Shown piece after piece: positions 58,130-64,000 of a DNA stretch of 64,000 nt. Location of the stretch: NCBI GenBank assembly GCA_019915015.1, contig JAHBBC010000005.1, forward strand, positions 186,001 to 250,000. Reading direction: 5' to 3'. The translations under genes were made by a program, and so were the position numbers. The notes beneath the pieces are model-generated. The model was given only the letters and a program-made list of their open reading frames with translations, was not told the DNA's origin and searched no databases. This DNA is from Auriscalpium vulgare (lineage: Eukaryota > Basidiomycota > Agaricomycetes > Russulales > Auriscalpiaceae). The stretch's first letter is position 1, and each line of letters opens with the position of its first letter.

Positions 58130-60844
58130 ATGACCTCTGCACCCTTCGAACGCGCGCCCCCGCTTTCGCCGAATTTCCTCGACACCCTCGGCTCTCTGGA
58201 GAACGAGGAAAATGTCGTTGCCTGGATTAACGAGGTCCTGGACGTGGACGAGGGTACGCCTTCCGGCGCCGACCTGAACGCGATGGACAAGCAGGTTTCC
58301 CAGCTCATAGCGTCTCTCGACGTCGCCAGCGAGGATCTATCTCTCCAACTCGAGCACTTGATAGACGACGTATCACGCTCCTCATCTCGTCTTCCGTACG
58401 ACCTCCACTTCATGCGAGACAGTGCATTTTCTCTCCAAGGCGCGCTCAACGCCCTCACCTCCCGCTCTGACAGCTCATTTTCAGCGGAATCATCACAGGC
58501 CCTGGCCACGTTGCACAACCTTGACACTATAAAGGCGCATATGGAGACTGCGAGAGATGTGCTGAGGGAGGCCGAGAGTTGGAGCACCCTGGAGTCGGAG
58601 GTCTCATCCCTTCTCTCGGAGCAGAGCTACGAGAAGGCGGCCGAAAAACTCTCCGAAGCCAACAAAAGTGTGGTCGTTTTCCAGAACACGTCCGACTATG
58701 AGCATCGTCGGGCGCTCATGGTTAGCCTGCAGAACCAGTTGGAGGCGTCGCTCAGCTCAGCGCTCATCGCAGCCATCAACAGCCACGACCTCGCGGTGTG
58801 TCGCAATTACTACACGATCTTCTGCAACATTCAGCGCGACTCCGAATTTCGCACATACTATCATGGCTCTCGGAGGAGCGGTCTCATTTCGATGTGGCAA
58901 GATATCAGGCTCACAGATGTTGGAGACCCTGTCCCATCGCCAGGTACCTCCCCCGCGCAACCATTTGCAACCTTCCTGTCCACCTTTTTCACATCATTCC
59001 TCGCGACATTAAACACCGAACGCACGTCTATCTCAGCCATTTTCCCGGACCCCCAGACGACCCTCTCAACGTTCATCACGTCGACTCTATCCTCTCTGCA
59101 GCCCACTTTCGCTCAGCGTCTCTCAGCGCTGTCGAACCATCTTGGACCATCTTCTTTGATTGAACTCATCGCCGCTTTCCAGGTGACCGAAAAATTTGCC
59201 GTCGCTGCGGACAAGATCTTGGAGCGCACAGAGCGATCCACGGCCAATGCGCTGCTCTCCCCGCCCGAGAGCGCCGCTGCAACGCCCGAAACTACGCCGC
59301 TCTCAAGACAAAACTCACGGCGTAGATCAAATCGGATGTCTATCTCGCGACGGATGTCTATGAGCTACACGAACAAATCGTTTGCTGCATCCGGCAGCGG
59401 GCTCGATTGGGAACAGGATTTGTTCGAACCGTTTCTCGAGTTTCAAGTGGAGTACAGTACCCTGGAGAAACGATTACTCAAGGCATCCCTTCAGAACATG
59501 GCCGGTGATGCATCAACTTCTGATCAAGCGCGTCTCCTTCGAGAGCGATCGGTGGATGTGTTCAGCCTAGCGGAGAGCAGCCTGGAGCGTGTCCTCTCTT
59601 TCACCCATGGCTACGGCGTCCTTGGCCTTATCCGCGCCGTTGACGAGTTCTTCCAGACCTTCATTAATTCCTCACAAACCGCTTTGGCCAACACAGGGGC
59701 TGCCGGTCGCCAGCTGCCTTCCTCAAGTTCGGGCGAAAACGTCACGGATCTGGACTACACGGATGACGACTGGTCGGAGATCCAGACGTGGCTTCACCTG
59801 CTGGAGTCCCTTCGCACGGTATTAGAACGTGAAAACCTTTTCGAGGTTAAATTGCGAGCAGTGCTTTTGCAAGTAGCCGCGTCGTTTCGCTCGATGGAGC
59901 AGGACCTTCTCGGCACTGCGTACATCCCCGGCACTACCCGCGGCGAAGTTCAGCTCCTTACGCAGTCTGTCTTGAACAGCGCAGATTTGCACGCGCTTCT
60001 CCAGGAGCACGAGCCAGAGTCGCGCGCCCCAAGCCAGGACAATATTCCCCGGCCTTCCGCCTCTCGCACAACCTCCGGGGTGCAGAAAGGAGTATTGCTC
60101 TCGCAGTCACGCGCAGCAGTGGCTGCATTCACCACCATGTGCCAGACATCATTGCAGGCCGCAATGCTCGCACCATTGCGCAGATATCTCGACAGTTATG
60201 ATTCTCTCCCGCTATGGACCGCGCATCCGAGCGACTCGAGGCAGCGGCGCACGGGCGCGTCGGCCACAAGCGAGGCCCAGGTGCCTACATTTTCTTTGTC
60301 CCCAAGCGACATCATGCAGCACGTTGCAGAGGGTTTGTTAAATCTCCCACGACTCTTCGAAGTCTATGCCGCCGACGATGTTCTCGCCTTTTCCATGGAA
60401 ACACTACCTTGCGTGGACATGGAGCTTCTGGATTCGCTTGTTGAAGCGCCCAGAGAGCCGCAGCCAATGCATGCCCGCCGACAATCTATGTCGGTGAAAG
60501 CACAAGTTCCGACGACTCTGCCGCAACGCGAGTCCTTTTCGCCGGAGGCCATTGAGTCGGTGTGGCTCTCGTCGCTCGGCCGCTCACTTGTCGAGCATTT
60601 AACGGCCACGGTCCTCCCGAAGATACGGTCCCTAACTGCCGCGGGAGCCGCGCAACTTGTGTCCGACTTGGGTTACCTCTCGAACATCATCGGTGCATTG
60701 AATGTTGAGAGCGAGGCGCTGGAGAAGTGGAAGGATGCGGCAGCGTTGGATCAGGAGAGGGGCGTGAAAAAGCTATCAGAGGGTGCGAACGACCCGTCGC
60801 TTGTGCAAGTTGCGAACATGCGCGGGTGGGCTGCAGTGATGTAG
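58130..60844 (+). CDS. COG7: Conserved oligomeric Golgi complex subunit 7
   Basis: A single exon encodes 904 aa, close to the fungal family length. Conserved stretches are ETARDVLREAESWSTLESEV, the KAAEKLSEANKSVVVFQNT segment, LMVSLQNQLEASLSSALIAA and FCNIQRDSEFRTYYHGSRR. The N-terminus has the short coiled-coil typical of COG subunits (NAMDKQVSQLIASLDVASED). COG7 is in lobe B of the COG tether, which directs retrograde vesicles within the Golgi and keeps glycosylation enzymes in place. The lack of introns is notable in a window where most genes are heavily split. The ATG at 58130 precedes the first conserved residues directly. 60845-61115 is 3' flank without a gene. Confidence 0.9.
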   Translation: MTSAPFERAPPLSPNFLDTLGSLENEENVVAWINEVLDVDEGTPSGADLNAMDKQVSQLIASLDVASEDLSLQLEHLIDDVSRSSSRLPYDLHFMRDSAFSLQGALNALTSRSDSSFSAESSQALATLHNLDTIKAHMETARDVLREAESWSTLESEVSSLLSEQSYEKAAEKLSEANKSVVVFQNTSDYEHRRALMVSLQNQLEASLSSALIAAINSHDLAVCRNYYTIFCNIQRDSEFRTYYHGSRRSGLISMWQDIRLTDVGDPVPSPGTSPAQPFATFLSTFFTSFLATLNTERTSISAIFPDPQTTLSTFITSTLSSLQPTFAQRLSALSNHLGPSSLIELIAAFQVTEKFAVAADKILERTERSTANALLSPPESAAATPETTPLSRQNSRRRSNRMSISRRMSMSYTNKSFAASGSGLDWEQDLFEPFLEFQVEYSTLEKRLLKASLQNMAGDASTSDQARLLRERSVDVFSLAESSLERVLSFTHGYGVLGLIRAVDEFFQTFINSSQTALANTGAAGRQLPSSSSGENVTDLDYTDDDWSEIQTWLHLLESLRTVLERENLFEVKLRAVLLQVAASFRSMEQDLLGTAYIPGTTRGEVQLLTQSVLNSADLHALLQEHEPESRAPSQDNIPRPSASRTTSGVQKGVLLSQSRAAVAAFTTMCQTSLQAAMLAPLRRYLDSYDSLPLWTAHPSDSRQRRTGASATSEAQVPTFSLSPSDIMQHVAEGLLNLPRLFEVYAADDVLAFSMETLPCVDMELLDSLVEAPREPQPMHARRQSMSVKAQVPTTLPQRESFSPEAIESVWLSSLGRSLVEHLTATVLPKIRSLTAAGAAQLVSDLGYLSNIIGALNVESEALEKWKDAAALDQERGVKKLSEGANDPSLVQVANMRGWAAVM

Positions 60845-61115
60845 TAATCCCGAGTCGGTGGCCCCTGGGGTGCGTATCGAGTCACTAATGAAAGCGGAAG
60901 ACATCTTAGTTAGGCCCAGAGTGAGGATCGGTCAGCAGCGAGCCCGAGAGATTGCTGACTCACGGGACAAGATCTCGTTTTGCTTAGTAAGTCGTCGCGG
61001 AAGCCTAACTGCTCGGTGCATCCGCAGAGTTCGTCCACGACGTTCTCGGGGTAGGTATGTCATCGCCGAGGGTTGAAATCGCTATCCTTTTGTATACACG
61101 GCAAGACTCTTCGCC

Positions 61116-61121
61116 TATAAA
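61116..61121 (+). promoter_or_regulatory. TATA box of the GRE2/DFR-like reductase gene
   Basis: CCTATAAAGG is centred about 72 bp before the ATG at 61191, the best-formed TATA box on the + strand in the window. TATA promoters in fungi are often those of inducible genes. Confidence 0.6.
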
Positions 61122-61190
61122 GGCGGACTCACGCCGTGACAATGCTCAACAACTCCGACTAACATTCCTGCCCCTCAACTACTGAGAAAG

Positions 61191-62539
61191 ATGGTTGCTA
61201 TCACCTCTGGAAAGGTTCTTGTCACTGGTGCGTCGGGCTACATTGGCGCGTGGGTCGTCAAATCTCTCGTTGAGCACAATTTTGCTGTCCTCGTCGCGTA
61301 CGTTCTTCACCTCCGCGTCGTTGGAATCGTCTGCTAAATATCGAAATGCAGGACGCGCAACGACGAACAGGCAACTTTCATCGAGAACCGCTTCCCTGAG
61401 TACAAGGACAAGGTGTCGCACATCAACGTCCCTGATATTGAAGCGGTTAGAATTTTTTCGTTCCTACGAAGACCCGTTCTTATAATTCTGTCACGGTAGG
61501 AGAATGCGTACGATGAGGCAGTGAAGGATGTCGATGCGATCATTCACTGCGCCTCACCCGTCGTCTTTACATTTGAGGATCCTTCTGAGATCATTTCTCC
61601 CGCCATCGCAGGCGCCACGGGCATTCTCAAGAGTGCTCACAGATACGGGTACGTATTTGCCGCGGCGCTCGATCCATCGGCTTTGACACTGAAAGCCGTA
61701 TTAGGTCAAAGGTCAAGCGCGTTCTCATCACAAGCTCTGCTGTCGCCATTCATAACCTGGACTACCCTAACTTCAAAGCCGGTACGACTTTTGACGAGGT
61801 GCGTGTACATTGAGACATAGATGCGACGGAGGGCTGACGCTTTTGTCGCAGACCTCCTGGAACACAGTCGCGCTTGATGCCGAGGTCGACAGGGACTCCT
61901 CGCCGTGGTTCGTGTACAACGCAGCGAAGACCCGCGCAGAAAAAGCCGCATGGGACTTTGTGGAGGCTGCAAACCCGTCATTCGACCTCGTCACGATCCT
62001 GCCGACGTTCAACTGGGGACCGTTCATTCACAAGGTAGGTGTCGGTTTTTGGCCATCCTTGCACGCGTGATGCTCACATGTGCTGCGTCCTCAAGGTGGG
62101 TTAGACCATCGGCAGCACGCCTGGTGTGTTCCTCAGCACCTTCCCCACGGGTGATACAAGCGGCTCGACCGTTGGCGATTGGGTCGATGTGCGTGACTCC
62201 GCGGAGGTGCATGTTCTAGCGCTCGAGACAGAGGCGCTCGGAGGCGAGAGACTCGCCACTACCAACGGTACGTTAGCCGTGGCATACCCGCGCTCAGGCC
62301 TGACGCCCGTATGTACTGCTGTAGGCCTCTTCTCGTGGCAGGACCTGTATGACGTCGTGAACGCGGCCGGCTACGATGCTCCTGGCAAGGACACGAAGGG
62401 CGGGGGCGGGGGCAAGCTTAGCGCGCCGATCCTTAACGCAAAAACATACAAATACCTCCCCGCGTTCAAGTATCGCGGCTTTGAGGAGTCCGTCAAGGAG
62501 ATGGCCGTGGAATTGAAGGCGGTGGGCTTGCTCCAGTAG
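61191..62539 (+). CDS. NAD(P)H-dependent extended SDR reductase (GRE2/dihydroflavonol-reductase-like)
   Basis: Seven exons, 61191-61297, 61352-61445, 61500-61648, 61705-61798, 61852-62034, 62105-62267 and 62325-62539, are in phase and give 334 aa. The Rossmann nucleotide-binding motif VTGASGYIGAWV is at the N-terminus. The catalytic YxxxK is seen as YNAAKTRAEKAAW with the upstream Ser in VLITSSAVAI. VDAIIHCASPVVF and LPTFNWGPFI are typical of the dihydroflavonol-4-reductase/GRE2 branch. Such enzymes reduce aldehydes and ketones such as methylglyoxal, often under stress. The substrate cannot be told from sequence. A Gly-rich insert (KGGGGGKLS) sits near the C-terminus. The second donor (GTTAGA) is weak. 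Confidence 0.92.
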
Positions 62540-63357
62540 GTGTATGGGAGGCAGGATTTGAAGAGGTACAGCAAGGTGCATTCAAATAGGCTTCTAATGA
62601 CTATCTTCTGAATATATATGGTGGAGAGGTACGGAGCTCATGCAAAGATTGAATAACAAATATCGAATAGTGCGACGTACAGGTAGTGCGACAGCAATTC
62701 TTTAGAGAGGCACTACCGAAGGAAATATTGGGCGCAACTTCTAAGCGTTGTGGAGGCTGGAGACGCTCCGCCGATTCCCGACCTGAAAGGCCGTTGTCAG
62801 CTAGGGGCATCATCCGAAGAGACGAGTCAGCGCAAGAGCTGTGCGTGCGTTATGGTTAAACGTAAGTATTCGCAGAGGAGTAGCAAGATACCATGCTACG
62901 GTGCGACCAGACCACGGCGTGCAGCCAACCCTGGCCATCACCAGTGGTTGGTCTCAAGCGTCAGCTCGAACGCTGCTGAACACGTTTGGCGCGGTGGACC
63001 ACTTAGTATCGTCCAACTTCAACATTGTTCTTCCCGCGCTCCTGATGCCAATACTGACGATCGTGACGACTTCCAAGTTCCAAATACTTACAATACGCGG
63101 CCCTTCAGAAAAATGTGAGCAAAAGAGCAGCTGAGCCGGAGCGGCGAGCGCAGCCTGCACGTACGGGTCATGTTGCGTGAAACCTTTTGTTGGACATGGT
63201 ACTAGTAGGAGCGGAATTAATTTCTTCATTTGTTCCTTGCCCAGGGATAAGATTAATGTGGCGGTGGCGCGGTGTCGCGAGTTGAAACAGCGCGGTCTCT
63301 CCAGCTTCCCTACCACCACCACTGAAAGCATACTGACCTCCTCATCTCCTTTTCCTG
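62540..63357. other. Intergenic region before the RNA-binding protein
   Basis: About 0.8 kb of 3' flank of the reductase and promoter of the next gene. Open frames on both strands (for example 62954-63418 on -) have no domain motif and no coding bias. No RNA gene was recognised. Confidence 0.5.
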
Positions 63358-64000
63358 ATGTCCAAGCTCGACACTCCTGACGATAACCTCTACGATGGTA
63401 AGTTCTCTGACGGTCCACACCGCGCTCCTTCTCACGCGACGTCTTAGGTCTCTACGGCGACGAATTCGAAGACGACTTCTCCGTACCCCTGACCGACGAC
63501 CTTACCACCGCCCAAACGTCCCCTGAAAACGCCCCCGACGACGCACCCGACGACGAGCCCCAAGCGTCCTCAACGAAGGCCGACACGCTCACAACGTCGC
63601 CCTCCGTGCCCCCTGCCACCACCAGCACCTCCGACACCATCGCCCTCCCTGCCAAGCCCGCAGCCGCAGCCTCGTCCTCCGTCTCGTATTCCGCTCAAGT
63701 TGCACAGCAGTTCTCGTCATATCGCCAGACGCCGAGCCAGGAGCGACAGCCGCGCTTTGCCCCCGACGCCGCACCTGCCGTCGGGGGTGCCGGCGCCGCG
63801 CAGCAGACGCGGCCCATCCGCCCGTCCGAGATGAAAGATGAAGGGTGCGTGTTTCCCACTCGTTGTCTCTCTCCCCCTACGGTGTATACGACACGGGCCT
63901 GCCTCGGCGCCCCATTATGCATTGCATGCTACGCCGGTACCCGCTATGTGCACGTAACAGCTACGTTGGATAAAGCCAAGTCGGTGTACCGCTGTCCTAC
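63358..64000 (+). CDS. Hrp1/Nab4-like RNA-binding protein, 5' part (partial)
   Basis: Exon 1 (63358-63397) and exon 2 (63448-63844) are joined in phase 1 by a 50-nt intron. They encode MSKLDTPDDNLYD then GLYGDEFEDDFSVPL, a Ser/Thr/Ala-rich linker, SYSAQVAQQFSSYRQTPS and finally TRPIRPSEMKDEG before a GTGCGT donor. In Agaricomycete hnRNP proteins of the Hrp1/Musashi type, a very similar PSEMKDEGKMF segment leads directly into the first RRM. I therefore expect RRM domains beyond the right edge. No RRM is visible in the window, so the call rests on the N-terminal pattern only. 63845-64000 is intron. Confidence 0.6.

Overview
This window is a gene-dense stretch of a filamentous basidiomycete nuclear genome, most likely an Agaricomycete and perhaps a polypore-like one. 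The evidence is GC-rich coding sequence, many introns of about 47-60 nt with GT(A/G)NG donors, very short intergenic spacers with divergent gene pairs, and families typical of mushroom-forming fungi: a FunK1-type kinase, a CMC/Plavaka-type TNP2 transposase, and a small protein of the 'fungal N-terminal STAND-like' kind. Exon coordinates were read by hand; where I say a junction is in phase, I checked the arithmetic. The species-level placement is inference.

Layout. 1-649 holds the 3' end of a membrane protein. 966-3563 is a BCS1-type AAA ATPase, followed in frame after its TGA by a further 76 open codons. 4558-7088 (-) is a rhodanese plus dual-specificity phosphatase. 7606-10785 is a DEF1-like CUE protein with a Gln-rich tail. 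11289-12484 (-) is an HMCES/SRAP protein. 12716-14523 is a TAF8-like histone-fold protein. 14722-15570 (-) is a small STAND-like N-terminal-domain protein. 16078-16908 is eIF5A. 17295-18786 is a two-LIM protein with microexons. 20049-21554 (-) is an SNF12/RSC6 SWIB subunit. 22128-25502 (-) is a Zn2Cys6 regulator. 25503-27115 is gene-poor with a degenerate GTAGTC-type repeat.

27116-30122 is a divergent pair of unrecognised genes, one with a SAP-like C-terminus and one a small basic protein. 30477-32339 (-) is a BYR4/BFA1-like protein with an apparent frame break at a C7 run. 32909-36311 (-) is an AT-rich, nearly complete TNP2-type transposase. Around 36584-36895 there is a decayed cytochrome P450. 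37-39 kb is repeat-rich with no gene I can support. 39283-42340 is a FunK1-like protein. 44495-46480 is a PARP-domain protein. 46822-48346 (-) is a DAHP synthase with a 4-nt exon, head to head with a PIH1-domain gene (48579-50134). A decayed, inverted second DAHP synthase lies at 50890-51240. The right end holds APC1 (51745-57856, -), COG7 (58130-60844), a GRE2/DFR-like reductase (61191-62539) and the start of an RNA-binding protein (63358-64000+).

Most genes are single-copy housekeeping functions: transcription (TAF8, SNF12, DEF1), cell-cycle control (APC1, BYR4), Golgi trafficking (COG7), the R2TP chaperone complex (PIH1), aromatic amino-acid synthesis (DAHP synthase) and abasic-site repair (HMCES). 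They do not form a metabolic cluster. The accessory, lineage-specific part is 27-44 kb, which holds orphan genes, a transposon, a P450 relic, tandem repeats and FunK1. I found no tRNA, rRNA or CRISPR array.
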